From NCBI GenBank assembly GCA_902777605.1, contig CACYUI010000001.1, forward strand, positions 62,001 through 126,000: 64,000 nucleotides of DNA, written 5' to 3'. Positions 27,585-37,722 of the stretch are shown here, piece after piece; position 1 is the stretch's first letter; the number at the start of each line of letters is the position of its first letter. The DNA comes from an uncultured bacterium. Lineage in GTDB: Bacteria > Cyanobacteriota > Vampirovibrionia > Gastranaerophilales > Gastranaerophilaceae. The position numbers and the translations under genes were made by a program. A model generated the notes under the pieces. The model ran no database searches. It was given only the letters and a program-made list of their open reading frames with translations, and was not told where the DNA came from.

Positions 27585-29027
27585 TTAGATATTGTATGCA
27601 ATAAATCTGCAAAGTTCTATAATAATTTCGGGGTAACAACCCAAAATTATTGTAATTATTGCTGAGGTAATCAACACAAATTTTTGTGAAAAGGAAGGTT
27701 TTAGCTTTTCTATATTTGTATTTTTATCCTTTTCATCAAAAAGAGGAAGAAGAATTTTTAAATAATAGAAAAGAGCCACTACCATTAAAAGGAGTAGTGC
27801 AAGCAGGAAGGGAACAAATATAAAACCTGAGTTTACAATTGCTGTAAACAAATATATTTTAGCGATAAACCCGGATGTAATAGGGATTCCTGCCAGTGCT
27901 AAAATGGAAATTGCATAAGCTCCAGCTAAACCATGATTTTTATGAAAATATCCTGCAAAATCACTCACATTCATTTTATTTGAGTCACCATATACATTTA
28001 AAAATGCAAAAGCACCAATATTCATAATTGTATAACATATAAGATAAAAAATTACTGTAGACAAATTATAAACAGAAACCAACCCAGCTGTTAAAAAAAT
28101 GTAAGATGAATTTGCTGCAGCAGAACAAGCAAGTATAACTTTTACATTTTTTTCTCTTATAGCATAAGTGTTAGCCCAAAATGCAGTCAATATAGAAGAA
28201 AGAGCTATAACGAATGTCAGCTCAAAACTGTTACTTAGAGGGAAAACAAGAAGTCTGCACAAAATTCCAAATGTTGCCAGCTTTGGAATTGTTGACAGAA
28301 ATGCAAGAATAGATGTTTCACATCCTTTATATACATCTGCAATCCAATTTGCAAAAGGAAACACAGCAAGTTTTGATACAAGCCCAAGAACTATCATTAT
28401 AGAAGCGGTTGAGTACAAAATAGAGGTATCCTGTTCTGTTATATAAGAATATATTTCTGTAAAATTCAAACTTCCTGTAACACCATAAAGATAAGATACG
28501 CCAAACAAAAAAACTCCGGTCGATACAGCTGATGTTATTAAGTATTTAAAGCTTGCTTCTTTTGAGTGATAACCTTTTGCGCATGCTATAAGAAAATAAC
28601 TTGAAAATCCTAAAACTTCCATTGAAACAAAAAGCGTTAAAAAGTCATTAGCTGAAATTACACTCATTGCCCCAAATATTGCTGAAAGTAAAATACCGTT
28701 GATGGTATGAGCATTGCTTTTTTGTGACTTGATGAGATTTTTAGTTAAAAGAGCAACAAAAAACCCGCACAATAAAATTAAGAAATCAAAGAGCAATGTA
28801 TAACTATCTGACATTATAGAGTTTCTAAAGCCAAAATATTGAGGTTCAACTTGAACTGTAGATAAAAATACAATAGAAATTGATATTCCTACTATAGAAA
28901 TTATTCTTGCCAATTTATATAATCTTGGTGACAACACCATTCCCAATACAAATTGAAGGATTATAAAAAATCCTAATGAAACCTGTGGCAGCAGTATGTT
29001 AAATATATCATTAATCATTTTATCCAC
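27585..29027 (-). CDS. nuoN: Complex I antiporter-like subunit NuoN
   Basis: A 480-residue polytopic protein of the proton-translocating Mrp-like subunits of respiratory complex I. It has about 14 hydrophobic segments, the conserved glutamate in the FVSMEVLGFSSYFLI helix near residue 133, the membrane lysine near residue 217 (VSKLAVFPFANWIADVYKG) and a later charged helix. It is the last gene of the nuo operon and overlaps nuoM by 8 bases. The nuo transcript has no visible terminator and meets the YitT gene head-on. Confidence 0.94.
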   Translation of the reverse strand: MDKMINDIFNILLPQVSLGFFIILQFVLGMVLSPRLYKLARIISIVGISISIVFLSTVQVEPQYFGFRNSIMSDSYTLLFDFLILLCGFFVALLTKNLIKSQKSNAHTINGILLSAIFGAMSVISANDFLTLFVSMEVLGFSSYFLIACAKGYHSKEASFKYLITSAVSTGVFLFGVSYLYGVTGSLNFTEIYSYITEQDTSILYSTASIMIVLGLVSKLAVFPFANWIADVYKGCETSILAFLSTIPKLATFGILCRLLVFPLSNSFELTFVIALSSILTAFWANTYAIREKNVKVILACSAAANSSYIFLTAGLVSVYNLSTVIFYLICYTIMNIGAFAFLNVYGDSNKMNVSDFAGYFHKNHGLAGAYAISILALAGIPITSGFIAKIYLFTAIVNSGFIFVPFLLALLLLMVVALFYYLKILLPLFDEKDKNTNIEKLKPSFSQKFVLITSAIITIILGCYPEIIIELCRFIAYNI

Positions 29028-30507
29028 CTATAATTCCCAATAGTACATTCGGGAACAAACCGAATATAAATAAACCGGCAAGAATTGAAGCTAATACTAC
29101 AAATTCATGAACTGTTATGTCATTAATTTTTTCATCAGTTGTTACTTCTCCGTAAAAAGATTTATGCAAGAATTTCAGCATATAACAAGAACTTAGAATT
29201 AACAAAGGCAAACTCAATACCGCAGCCAGTCTTACTATTATTGATAGCTCAGAATTCATAACACCTACTATTGTTAAGATTTCACTAACAAAAGGCGCAA
29301 ACAGGGGAACTCCTATTGATGCAAGTACAATTAACACTGCAAAACCAAAAAGTCTTGGCATAAAAGTTGCAACACCAGAAAGAACATCTATATCACGAGT
29401 TTTATATCTCAAATACACAATTCCAACAATCATAAATAACCCGCAGGTCACAAGTCCATGAGCAACCATATGAAAGATTGACGCTTTTAAGGCTATTGAC
29501 TCGCAAGCCGCTATACCCAATAAAATCAAACCCATATTTGAAATACTTGAATATGCAACAATTCTCTTTATATCTTTTTGAGCATATGTTACAAAAGCAA
29601 TATATATAATATTTATTAGAGCCAAAATAACTAACACTAGCGCAATTTTAGCAAATGCATCAGGAAGAGTTTTATAGTTAAATCTAAAAATGCCATAAGC
29701 ACCTGTTTTTAGTAAAACTCCTGACAAAATCATGCTAACCGGTGTTACTGCATTTGTATGTGCATCAGGAAGCCATGTATGTAAAGGAACTATAGGAAGT
29801 TTTACACCAAATCCGATAAGCAAACAAACGGATATAAAAAGTTGTATTTTTAAAGGAATAGAAGTGGATGTTATATCACTAAAAGTTGCAGTAAGAATAC
29901 CGTTTGCCACAAAATTGTAATGATGAAGTAAAAGTATTCCGAGAAGCATAAACATACTGCCCAAAAAAGTAAACAGAATAAATTTCATAGCAGAATTTTT
30001 TGCTTTTGTCCTTTCCTCTCCCCTTTGACCATAATCTCCGCCTATCAAGAAATATGCAGGAATCATCTCCAACTCCCAAAATAAGAAAAACAGAAACATG
30101 TCGTTTGCGGTAAAAATTCCCAATATTGCAGACTCTAAAATAAACAACATTGAATAGTAGAATTTATGGTTTTTCCTTATAACAAATTTACTTGAAATCG
30201 ATGCAATTAAAAATATAAAAGAGGTTAATACAGTAAGAATTATAGATATAGCATCAATTTTGAAAGCAAATTTTATCCCGAGCGATTGTATCCAATCCAT
30301 ACCCCAAAAACTTATTTGAGATAAGTATGGATTATCAGTATTAAAGAAAGCAAGCATAACAAGTGTATACAAAAAGTGAAAAGAAAAAATCCCTTTTGCA
30401 AACCTTCTTACAATTATTTCATTTGAAATCATAAATGGCGATATGATTATCAATGAAACAACCATCGGCATAAATACTAAAAACGGTATTGATAAAATTG
30501 TATCCAT
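29020..30507 (-). CDS. nuoM: Complex I antiporter-like subunit NuoM
   Basis: A 495-residue proton-pumping membrane subunit. The FFLFWELEMIPAYFLIG helix near residue 145 carries the essential glutamate. The block GVKLPIVPLHTWLPDAHTNAV near residue 235 carries the conserved lysine and the signature of the family. NuoM sits in the middle of the membrane arm between L and N. Its gene overlaps nuoN and follows nuoL by 12 bases. Confidence 0.96.
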   Translation of the reverse strand: MDTILSIPFLVFMPMVVSLIIISPFMISNEIIVRRFAKGIFSFHFLYTLVMLAFFNTDNPYLSQISFWGMDWIQSLGIKFAFKIDAISIILTVLTSFIFLIASISSKFVIRKNHKFYYSMLFILESAILGIFTANDMFLFFLFWELEMIPAYFLIGGDYGQRGEERTKAKNSAMKFILFTFLGSMFMLLGILLLHHYNFVANGILTATFSDITSTSIPLKIQLFISVCLLIGFGVKLPIVPLHTWLPDAHTNAVTPVSMILSGVLLKTGAYGIFRFNYKTLPDAFAKIALVLVILALINIIYIAFVTYAQKDIKRIVAYSSISNMGLILLGIAACESIALKASIFHMVAHGLVTCGLFMIVGIVYLRYKTRDIDVLSGVATFMPRLFGFAVLIVLASIGVPLFAPFVSEILTIVGVMNSELSIIVRLAAVLSLPLLILSSCYMLKFLHKSFYGEVTTDEKINDITVHEFVVLASILAGLFIFGLFPNVLLGIIGG

Positions 30508-30519
30508 ATTTTTCCCCTG

Positions 30520-32343
30520 TTACTCAATTTGACCTATGATAAAAGTGTATGAAATTATTACCAGCGTTATTATAGCTGTTATTATAATAAAACCATACGC
30601 ATTGTAGTTCTGAATATTTCCGCTCTGCAATCGTTTATCTGTTTCCGATAACAATTTTGATGTATCTGATGTTATACCAACAGATTTATTCATTATGTTT
30701 TCTTCAATCCAATTCGAAGTCTTTACGCATAGTTTAGAAATACATAAAATTGGTTTATAGTTTCCAAACAGTCTTGTTTCTATAATATTTAAACAATTAG
30801 CGGTATATTCAAAAATCTTGGGTATTATTTGATTATTTAATTTTTCAGCAATTTTGGGAGTTGTTGATAATTTTTCAAGCAATCCTTTTTTATATAAAAG
30901 TATTGCTAATAAAATTCCGCCAAAAGCGGCTACAATTGGCTCAGAAATGTGGTATGTTCCTCTTAAAAAAACATATAACAAAACATTCATAAATATAAGT
31001 ATCAAACTTGAAATTTCCGTTAAACCAAATGATTTTTTATACTCACACTCTTTTATCGTAATAAATACAAATCTTGCAATATAATAAGCTGATACAAATA
31101 CTGCAAATAGAAATATGTAACCTAGAATTTTGTCCATTCCAAATGTTGTATAAATAATTTCTTTTGCACCTACTCCTGACAATATTAGTCCCGCAAGGCT
31201 CAATGCCCCAACTACCATCAATACTAATGATGTATAAGAGATTTTTTTATTATCAGGTATCAATATAAATAACATAGACTTAATAAAAGCGTGCACTACA
31301 AGAAGAATAATAGCAGCTTTTATACTTTCTAACCCAAGAGCTGCAAACATCAAGCCAAGATTAGCAGATGTAGAATATGCCAAAATTTTCTTAGGATGAA
31401 TTTCTATTGAGGCAAGAATTGAGCATACCAATGTCGTTAAAACACCTAATACTAAAACTATCTTCATCAAATGCTGATTGAGTGTAAAAAACGGCATTAG
31501 CCTAATTATCAAATATACTCCCAAAACAACAAGAGTTGCTGAGTGAAGTAATGCACTTACAGGAAGTCTGGCCTCCATTGCATCCTGAAGCCAAGTGTAA
31601 AAAGGAAACTGTGCAGATTTTACCGCTGCTGCTATAATAAATAAAAAACAAATTCCGATAAAAACTTCGTACGGTGCGTAAGCTAAAGTAAGTGTTGAAA
31701 TTGCATTCATATCATCCAGCGCCAGCGACACAAAATTATGATTTTGTGCGTAACTGTACATGAAATACTGCACTAAAATTATTCCACCAATAAGCGCTGT
31801 ATCTCCAATTCTATTAATTATAAATACTCTCTTTGAAGCATCGGATTTAATTGGATTAGAATACTCAAAACCAATCAGAAGATAAGAAATAATTCCCGTT
31901 AGTTCCCAAAATACATACATTTGAATTAAATTCGGACTAAAAAGAACTGAACCCATTCCAAAATTAAACAGGTTTAAAAGCGCAAAAAATCTGTATTTTT
32001 TCTTTTCGTCTTTCAAATTGTATATTGAATAAAGCTGCACGGCAAAACTTATTATAAAAAGAATTAAAGCCAATATAAGCGATAATTTATCAGCTCTCAA
32101 ACCAATATCAATTATATAATTTTCTATTTTTATAAAAGGCTGTACCCACTCAACAGCGGTTTTTAAATGAGCAATTGAAGCTAAAGAAGTAAAAATTCCA
32201 AATGCTGATGACACAAGAGTTAGCAAGTAAATTATTTTTTCATTAACATAAACGGAAAAAAATCTCCCGCACATTATTATCAAAAATATCCAAAGCGGTA
32301 TTAATAGCATTAAAGATATGTTATCTATAATAATATTTTCCAT
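30520..32343 (-). CDS. nuoL: Complex I antiporter-like subunit NuoL
   Basis: A 607-residue distal pumping subunit. Conserved points are YVFWELTGIISYLLIGF near residue 140, with the key glutamate, and KSAQFPFYTWLQDAMEARLPVSALLHSATLV near residue 240. The C-terminus runs into a long lateral helix and a final membrane segment (about 500-605), as expected for the arm that braces L, M and N. The length matches bacterial NuoL. Confidence 0.96.
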   Translation of the reverse strand: MENIIIDNISLMLLIPLWIFLIIMCGRFFSVYVNEKIIYLLTLVSSAFGIFTSLASIAHLKTAVEWVQPFIKIENYIIDIGLRADKLSLILALILFIISFAVQLYSIYNLKDEKKKYRFFALLNLFNFGMGSVLFSPNLIQMYVFWELTGIISYLLIGFEYSNPIKSDASKRVFIINRIGDTALIGGIILVQYFMYSYAQNHNFVSLALDDMNAISTLTLAYAPYEVFIGICFLFIIAAAVKSAQFPFYTWLQDAMEARLPVSALLHSATLVVLGVYLIIRLMPFFTLNQHLMKIVLVLGVLTTLVCSILASIEIHPKKILAYSTSANLGLMFAALGLESIKAAIILLVVHAFIKSMLFILIPDNKKISYTSLVLMVVGALSLAGLILSGVGAKEIIYTTFGMDKILGYIFLFAVFVSAYYIARFVFITIKECEYKKSFGLTEISSLILIFMNVLLYVFLRGTYHISEPIVAAFGGILLAILLYKKGLLEKLSTTPKIAEKLNNQIIPKIFEYTANCLNIIETRLFGNYKPILCISKLCVKTSNWIEENIMNKSVGITSDTSKLLSETDKRLQSGNIQNYNAYGFIIITAIITLVIISYTFIIGQIE

Positions 32344-32353
32344 TTATCTTACC

Positions 32354-32656
32354 CTATAATTCACTGTATTTCTCAATATTGTTACTCTTTTTCTTTTGAT
32401 ACATCAAATAAAAGATAAAGAGTGCTACCGCCAACTCTACTGCACCAATCCCGACATAGAAAAGTGCTATTATATATCCGTGAAAATTAACTCCGTCACA
32501 AAAAGTTCCGAATGTTACAAAGTTTATATTAATTCCCGTAAGCATAAACTCGATTGCAATTAATACTTTGATAACATTTTTTGCGAGCATTGAACCCAAA
32601 AGTCCTACTACAAACAGAAAGAGCCCAAGAAATAAGTAATGATACATTCCAACCAT
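32354..32656 (-). CDS. nuoK: Complex I subunit NuoK
   Basis: A 100-residue, three-helix membrane subunit with the conserved glutamates of the E-channel: IEFMLTGININFV near residue 35 and GAVELAVALFIF near residue 70. It couples quinone chemistry to the antiporter subunits. It lies 10 bases from nuoL and 4 from nuoJ. Confidence 0.94.
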   Translation of the reverse strand: MVGMYHYLFLGLFLFVVGLLGSMLAKNVIKVLIAIEFMLTGININFVTFGTFCDGVNFHGYIIALFYVGIGAVELAVALFIFYLMYQKKKSNNIEKYSEL

Positions 32657-32660
32657 ATCT

Positions 32661-33167
32661 TTACACCCCCTTCTTTCTATACATTGTCAATCCTGCAATA
32701 ACTACTGTTAACAACAGCGACACAAGTTCAAATGCCCAAACATAGTTTATAAAAATACCTTTTGCAAAAGAAGATATTACTTCATATGAGTTAGATTTAA
32801 CAAGTCCAACTATATTAAATGTTTCAGGCAGCATTGAAACTGACATCATAATTACATACACAAATCCTAAACAAAAAATAAGTGATGCGAGTATCGTTGC
32901 GTATTTTAGAGTAAATTCGCATTTAGAGCATTTACCCCCAAACATTATAGATAAGCCTATGATTATAGGCACTGCAAATCCATATATTGCCGCCTGAATA
33001 ATAGCATTATATTCAGAACCCAAAAAGTAAAACAATAATCCGGCAGAGAAAAATACCATTACAGAAGATAACAATGAATAAATAATGTTTTTTAAAAACA
33101 TTGTTAAAAATGCAAAAACTATCAGAATAAAAGATGCTATATAAAATAAAACAGGGTTACTAATCAT
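32661..33167 (-). CDS. nuoJ: Complex I subunit NuoJ
   Basis: A 168-residue membrane subunit with five helices; the GSEYNAIIQAAIYGFAVPIIIGLSIMF block carries the conserved Tyr and Gly of TM3 (the pi-bulge helix). The start at 33167 is chosen for its near-perfect AGGAGGTG site, dropping 21 codons that run back over nuoI. It overlaps nuoI by 8 bases. Confidence 0.93.
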   Translation of the reverse strand: MISNPVLFYIASFILIVFAFLTMFLKNIIYSLLSSVMVFFSAGLLFYFLGSEYNAIIQAAIYGFAVPIIIGLSIMFGGKCSKCEFTLKYATILASLIFCLGFVYVIMMSVSMLPETFNIVGLVKSNSYEVISSFAKGIFINYVWAFELVSLLLTVVIAGLTMYRKKGV

Positions 33168-33522
33168 CTGCACCTCCTGTGTATATAAGCTGCAATTCAT
33201 CTTTATTTTCTGTTCCAAGTTCGTATTCATTGGTCATTTTTATTGCACTTTTGGGGCAATAATACATACAATTTCCGCAAAATATACACTTTTCAAGATT
33301 AAAATTATAGGAAACAACTTTTCCTGATTCATTTTTTGTATAATTTATAGCACCTGACGGACAAACTTTTTTGCAAACACCGCACCCGACACATCCGCTA
33401 ACTTCTAATTTGCCTCTAAAATTATTATTCAATTCGCGTTTCTTTTCAGGATACTCAAGAGTAACCGGATGCATAAACAGATGCTTAAAAACCGTTAATA
33501 AACCTAACATCAAAGCCTTCAC
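33160..33522 (-). CDS. nuoI: Complex I ferredoxin-like subunit NuoI
   Basis: A 120-residue protein with two [4Fe-4S] motifs, C44-x2-C47-x2-C50-x3-C54 (CVGCGVCKKVCP) and C79-x2-C82-x2-C85-x3-C89. These hold the N6a and N6b clusters that pass electrons to NuoB. It is shorter than most bacterial NuoI (about 160). With no NuoEFG genes nearby, this subunit is the likely entry point for electrons, possibly from ferredoxin as in cyanobacterial NDH-1; that donor is inferred. Confidence 0.94.
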   Translation of the reverse strand: MKALMLGLLTVFKHLFMHPVTLEYPEKKRELNNNFRGKLEVSGCVGCGVCKKVCPSGAINYTKNESGKVVSYNFNLEKCIFCGNCMYYCPKSAIKMTNEYELGTENKDELQLIYTGGADD

Positions 33523-34616
33523 AGAGCACCTCCCGACAAGAACTTATAAACTACCATAAAAAATAGATTCAAAATTGATAACGGAAGCAAAAGCACCCAA
33601 GAAAATTTTAATAAATCGTAAGGCGCCAACCTCGGCAAAGTTGCCCGAATCCAAATTATTCCAAAAATTATCAAACTCGATTTCAAAAATAACCAAAAAG
33701 CTTGCTCAAAATATACAAAAATTGTTGCCAAATGACTTTCTCCAAATATCATATGACTTAAATATCCTCCAAATGGTGACAAATAACCACCCAAAAATAG
33801 AATTGAAAGAAACATAGCATTTGCAAAAAGCATAGTATACTCGCTCAGATAAAATATAGCAAATCTCATGCCGGAATACTCTGTATTATATCCGCATATC
33901 AGCTCACTTTCAGCCTCAGGTAAATCAAAAGGGCATCTGTTTAACTCTGCTAAAATACTTATGAACATAATTCCAAACCCCAATATACAAGGTATAATAA
34001 ACCACCCAAATATTCCTTTTTGAGAGTATTGTGCAAGAGTAATCCCTGTCAAATTCATTGAGGAAGATAATGTTACTATTCCCAATATAACAAATGTTAT
34101 AGGAAGCTCATAGCTCAATACTTGCGCCACATTTCTCATTCCGCCAAGCAATGAATACTTGTTATTACTTGCCCAACCCGCTAGAAATATACTTAGTACA
34201 GGAAATGCCGCTAATATAAGGTAAAGGATTACATTAGTGGAAGTATTTACAAAAGTAAATTCAGAGCTATACGGAATGATGCCTAAAGCCGTAACAACAG
34301 GAATAAATACAAGTATTGGCGCAAGATTATATAAAAATTTGTCTGCGCCTGACGGAGTAATATTTTCTTTACACAAAAGTTTGAAGGCATCGGCTAAAGT
34401 CTGCAAAACTCCCCAATACCCTACTCTGTTGGGTCCTTTCCTTTGTGTAAAATACCCGAGAAGTTTCCTCTCCACCAAAACAAGAACCAAAACTACCACT
34501 AATAATGCAAGAGCAATTATACAAAAAGGTATTACATAATAAGTAATATCTCCAAAAAGTTTCGAAATACCGTGTCGTGATAAAAACTCTATATATAAGA
34601 AGTAAAGATAATTCAT
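33519..34616 (-). CDS. nuoH: Complex I subunit NuoH
   Basis: A 365-residue membrane subunit that closes the quinone chamber. It shows LVERKLLGYFTQRKGPNRVGYWG near residue 50 and the loop AELNRCPFDLPEAESELICGYNTEYSG near residue 222, which lines the quinone path. About eight helices. Its start shares one base with the nuoD stop, and its end overlaps nuoI by 4 bases. Confidence 0.96.
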   Translation of the reverse strand: MNYLYFLYIEFLSRHGISKLFGDITYYVIPFCIIALALLVVVLVLVLVERKLLGYFTQRKGPNRVGYWGVLQTLADAFKLLCKENITPSGADKFLYNLAPILVFIPVVTALGIIPYSSEFTFVNTSTNVILYLILAAFPVLSIFLAGWASNNKYSLLGGMRNVAQVLSYELPITFVILGIVTLSSSMNLTGITLAQYSQKGIFGWFIIPCILGFGIMFISILAELNRCPFDLPEAESELICGYNTEYSGMRFAIFYLSEYTMLFANAMFLSILFLGGYLSPFGGYLSHMIFGESHLATIFVYFEQAFWLFLKSSLIIFGIIWIRATLPRLAPYDLLKFSWVLLLPLSILNLFFMVVYKFLSGGAL

Positions 34617-35710
34617 TATTTATCTACCTCCGGCAAAATAATATCCAAAGATCCCGCAATAGCAATTGCATCATTAATATAGTTTCCGACAAGTAATTCC
34701 CTTAAAAGATTTACCGAATAATAAGAGCCTGTTCTCCATTTTAGCCTGTATGGAATCTCACTTCCGTCTGACATAATATAACAAGATGCCAAACCTCTAG
34801 GAGCTTCAATTTCATTATAGTATTCCCTTTGCGGCAGTTTAAGTGTCAGTGGATTTATAAGAATCTGTCTGAGTGCATCAAAGCTTTTTATTTTATCTAA
34901 TGCTTGCTCAACTATTTTAATACTCTCTCTCATCTCCAAAATTCTTGCTTTGTATCTTGACCAAGCATCACAATCATTTAATATAACTGTTTCAAATTCA
35001 AAACCTTGATATAGTTCGCTATTTTGTCTCAAATCATAATCAATACCGGATGCTCTTAAATTAACACCTGTTATTGAGTAGTTTTTAGCCATATCAGGAG
35101 TTATAATACCTTTCCTTTTTGTTCTTGAAACAAAGATAGGGTTTTCGGTTATAATTCTTTCATAATCATCTATTTTAGATGGAAGGATTTTTATAATTTC
35201 TTCTATGTCTTCTAAAAAATCTATATCGTGTCTTACTCCGCCAAAAACAAAATAATTGTACATCATTCTCTGTCCAGTAAGGCGCTCAAAATACCTTAAA
35301 ATCATTTCTCTTTCTCTCATAGCATAGAAAAATGGTGAAACAGCTCCCAAATCCATAAGGAACGCGCCTACCCATAATAGGTGGGAAGCAATCCTATTGA
35401 GTTCTAATAACATCACCCTTATTATTTTTACTTTTTCCGAAAGTTTTACATCCATAGCTTTTTCTACCAAATCAACTAACAGATATGAGTAGAAAAAACC
35501 TGCAAGATAGTCTATTCTGTCCACAGTTGGAAGATACTGAATATATGTCATATTTTCAGCCATTTTTTCCATACCGCGGTGCAAGTAACCTACATCTGGT
35601 TCACAAGATATAATTTTTTCTCCGTCAAGTTCAAGCAGCAGCCTTAAGACACCATGAGTGGATGGATGCTGTGGGCCAAGGTTTAACTTAAATGTCGTTC
35701 TCGTTTTCAT
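34616..35710 (-). CDS. nuoD: Complex I 49-kDa subunit NuoD
   Basis: A 364-residue quinone-binding subunit descended from the [NiFe]-hydrogenase large chain. GPQHPSTHGVLRL near residue 12 forms the quinone-contact loop with its conserved His. The former nickel cysteines are absent and the chain ends LPEVDK, as in NuoD rather than hydrogenases. An ATG at 35710 is preferred to a TTG three codons upstream. It overlaps nuoC by 23 bases. Confidence 0.95.
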   Translation of the reverse strand: MKTRTTFKLNLGPQHPSTHGVLRLLLELDGEKIISCEPDVGYLHRGMEKMAENMTYIQYLPTVDRIDYLAGFFYSYLLVDLVEKAMDVKLSEKVKIIRVMLLELNRIASHLLWVGAFLMDLGAVSPFFYAMREREMILRYFERLTGQRMMYNYFVFGGVRHDIDFLEDIEEIIKILPSKIDDYERIITENPIFVSRTKRKGIITPDMAKNYSITGVNLRASGIDYDLRQNSELYQGFEFETVILNDCDAWSRYKARILEMRESIKIVEQALDKIKSFDALRQILINPLTLKLPQREYYNEIEAPRGLASCYIMSDGSEIPYRLKWRTGSYYSVNLLRELLVGNYINDAIAIAGSLDIILPEVDK

Positions 35711-36128
35711 TCCAAGCAATCCTCATATCTGTTTGAACATAATCTTTTCTCAAAGGGTACCCCTCCCAACTTTCAGGAAGATATAATCTTTTGAGATTTT
35801 TGTTGTTTACAAATTTTATTCCAAAGAGATCATATATTTCATTTTCATCAGCCTGAGCAGATTTAAAAATATCAACAACACTCTCAGCATCTCCTTGAGA
35901 AATTATCGATATACAGAAATCTTCTTCATTTATTGTTGAATAAAGCCTATATATTAATTCCACACCGACATCTTTTCCCCAATCAACGGCAGTGATACTT
36001 TTTAAAATATCAAAAGAATATTCTGATACAACATATACAAGAGCATCATGCATACGACTTTTTATGACAATTTTTTCATCATAAATATCACATTCGCCAA
36101 ATAAATTTTTCAATTCTTGTATATCCAT
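35688..36128 (-). CDS. nuoC: Complex I 30-kDa subunit NuoC
   Basis: A 146-residue protein limited to the conserved core of the 30-kDa subunit. It includes VELIYRLYS near residue 56, the DLFGIKF motif and RLYLPESWEGYPLRKDY near residue 125, the family signature. It packs against NuoD in the hydrophilic arm. It is separate from NuoD, not fused as in E. coli. Its start abuts the nuoB stop. Confidence 0.95.
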   Translation of the reverse strand: MDIQELKNLFGECDIYDEKIVIKSRMHDALVYVVSEYSFDILKSITAVDWGKDVGVELIYRLYSTINEEDFCISIISQGDAESVVDIFKSAQADENEIYDLFGIKFVNNKNLKRLYLPESWEGYPLRKDYVQTDMRIAWNENENDI

Positions 36129-36653
36129 TTATAACCTCACTAAGATTCCATCTTTTTCTTCAAGTTCTGTACAGTGAGAATTAACAAATTCTTTTCTTGT
36201 CAGTATAGATTCTTTTTTTATTTTTTTCTGCAATTTTCTTATAGCATCCAATAGCGCCTCAGGTCTTGGCGGACACTCAGGAAGATATATATCAACAGGA
36301 ATTATTTTATCTATACCCCGTATTACTGAATATGATGTATCGCAGAACATTCCGCCACCGCAAGTACAAGCTCCCATTGCAATTACATATTTGGGTTCAG
36401 GCATTTGTTTGTATAATCTTAATAGCACAGGTGCCATTTTGTGAGTAATAGTTCCCGCACAAATCAGCAAGTCCGCTTGTCGAGGAGAGCCTCTAAAAAC
36501 TTCCGAACCGAAACGAGCAATATCGTTATCAGAAGCTACGGCATGCATCATCTCTATTCCGCAACAAGAAGTTGCAAATGAGAGTGGCCAAAGAGAATTT
36601 GCTCTTGCGTTATTTAAAATATAATCAATTGAAGTAACTATAATATTTGACAT
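36129..36653 (-). CDS. nuoB: Complex I subunit NuoB (cluster N2)
   Basis: A 174-residue protein with the N2 cluster ligands C30 and C31 ([12 protein letters not shown]), a Cys in [10 protein letters not shown] (C96 or C98) and C127 (ECPPRPE). N2 passes electrons to quinone. The ATG at 36653 follows a GAGGTG site and overlaps the nuoA stop by one base; the longer GTG start is rejected. Confidence 0.96.
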   Translation of the reverse strand: MSNIIVTSIDYILNNARANSLWPLSFATSCCGIEMMHAVASDNDIARFGSEVFRGSPRQADLLICAGTITHKMAPVLLRLYKQMPEPKYVIAMGACTCGGGMFCDTSYSVIRGIDKIIPVDIYLPECPPRPEALLDAIRKLQKKIKKESILTRKEFVNSHCTELEEKDGILVRL

Positions 36654-37006
36654 TACACCCACCTCAACATTTTCTTATTAATTGCATAAAATAAACCTAA
36701 AACAAGCATTGAGATAAAGATAAAAGCCTCTATTATTGCAAATAATCCTAATCCGTTTACGAATACTGCAAACGGATACAAAAAAATTGTTTCTATATCG
36801 AAAATCAAAAACATAACAGCATAGTTAAAGTATTTGATATCAAACTGTATTCTTGCATCTTCAGAAGGAATAACACCACACTCATAGGTAGATTCTTTTA
36901 CACCGCATTTTTTTCTGTATTGACACACAAATCCGGCAATCACCATTGCAATTGCAAAAAGCGCTGATAGTATTATAAACACTGATAAGCAGACTAATTC
37001 TTTCAC
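36653..37006 (-). CDS. nuoA: Complex I subunit NuoA
   Basis: A 117-residue, three-helix membrane subunit. It has [38 protein letters not shown], whose Cys-bearing loop and Asp/Glu pairs are diagnostic, near residues 40-78. A GTG start is used, with GAGGG upstream. It is the first gene of an 11-gene nuo operon running to 27585 in the order A-B-C-D-H-I-J-K-L-M-N. Confidence 0.95.
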   Translation of the reverse strand: MKELVCLSVFIILSALFAIAMVIAGFVCQYRKKCGVKESTYECGVIPSEDARIQFDIKYFNYAVMFLIFDIETIFLYPFAVFVNGLGLFAIIEAFIFISMLVLGLFYAINKKMLRWV

Positions 37007-37047
37007 TCTTAAAATTCCCTCTAAAATTATTTTACTGGAAAAATATT

Positions 37048-37056
37048 TGATATAAT
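37048..37056 (+). promoter_or_regulatory. Extended -10 promoter for the TPR gene
   Basis: TGATATAAT is an extended -10 element with no good -35. It would start a transcript about 25 bases before the TPR gene. The same 82-base gap must also hold the nuo promoter, for which no convincing pair of boxes was found. Confidence 0.45.
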
Positions 37057-37088
37057 AGATATTATTATGTAATATTAAGTTAAATTGT

Positions 37089-37640
37089 ATGGCTCAACTG
37101 TTTAAAATTTTATTATTATTTTTTTTAATATTTGCGGTAAATATTGGAAACAACAGTAATTGTTTTGCCGCAATACATGGCGCTTTAGAGTACAAAATTC
37201 CCATTGAATATTCAAAAATGAATGAAGAAGAACTCAATTCTACTGCCGAATTTTATTACAATAATTCTTTAAAAAACAATTCAAAAGAGGTGGATGAAAA
37301 CACCTCAAAAGCACTTATTTTGTATACAATGCTCAGCAATAAGAACCCACAAAATATTATTTACACAGTTAGACTAGGAAGTTTATATGACAAAATCGGT
37401 AAAGACCGCTGGGCAAAGGGCAGTTTTTATAAAGCTATGGGCGTCGCTCCCTCCAGACCTGAACCATACTTTTATTTAGGTGAATTCTATTTTAAAAGAC
37501 AATTATACAGAAAGGCTCTTAAAATGTATAAAAAAGCCTATAAAAACGGATATTCTTCTCACTCAATGACTATAATAAGATTAAAAGAAATTTACATAAT
37601 GCTCGGTGATAAAGAGGGGTTAAAAGCAATAGGGCATTAA
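37089..37640 (+). CDS. Exported TPR-repeat protein
   Basis: A 183-residue protein with an N-terminal hydrophobic signal (residues 4-22, ending near NCFA-A) and about three tetratricopeptide repeats (about 75-175, with YTVRLGSLYDKIGKDRWAKGSFYKAMGVAPSRPEPYFYLGEFYFKRQLYRKALKMYKKA). TPRs bind other proteins, so a periplasmic scaffold role is likely. The specific partner is unknown. No strong ribosome site is visible. Confidence 0.75.
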   Translation: MAQLFKILLLFFLIFAVNIGNNSNCFAAIHGALEYKIPIEYSKMNEEELNSTAEFYYNNSLKNNSKEVDENTSKALILYTMLSNKNPQNIIYTVRLGSLYDKIGKDRWAKGSFYKAMGVAPSRPEPYFYLGEFYFKRQLYRKALKMYKKAYKNGYSSHSMTIIRLKEIYIMLGDKEGLKAIGH

Positions 37641-37722
37641 ATGTTAGGCTTTGTCATTGACTTTTGATTGAGAAATACACTTAAATAATTTTAAAAATAT
37701 TTATAACTAAAGAGGAAAATAT

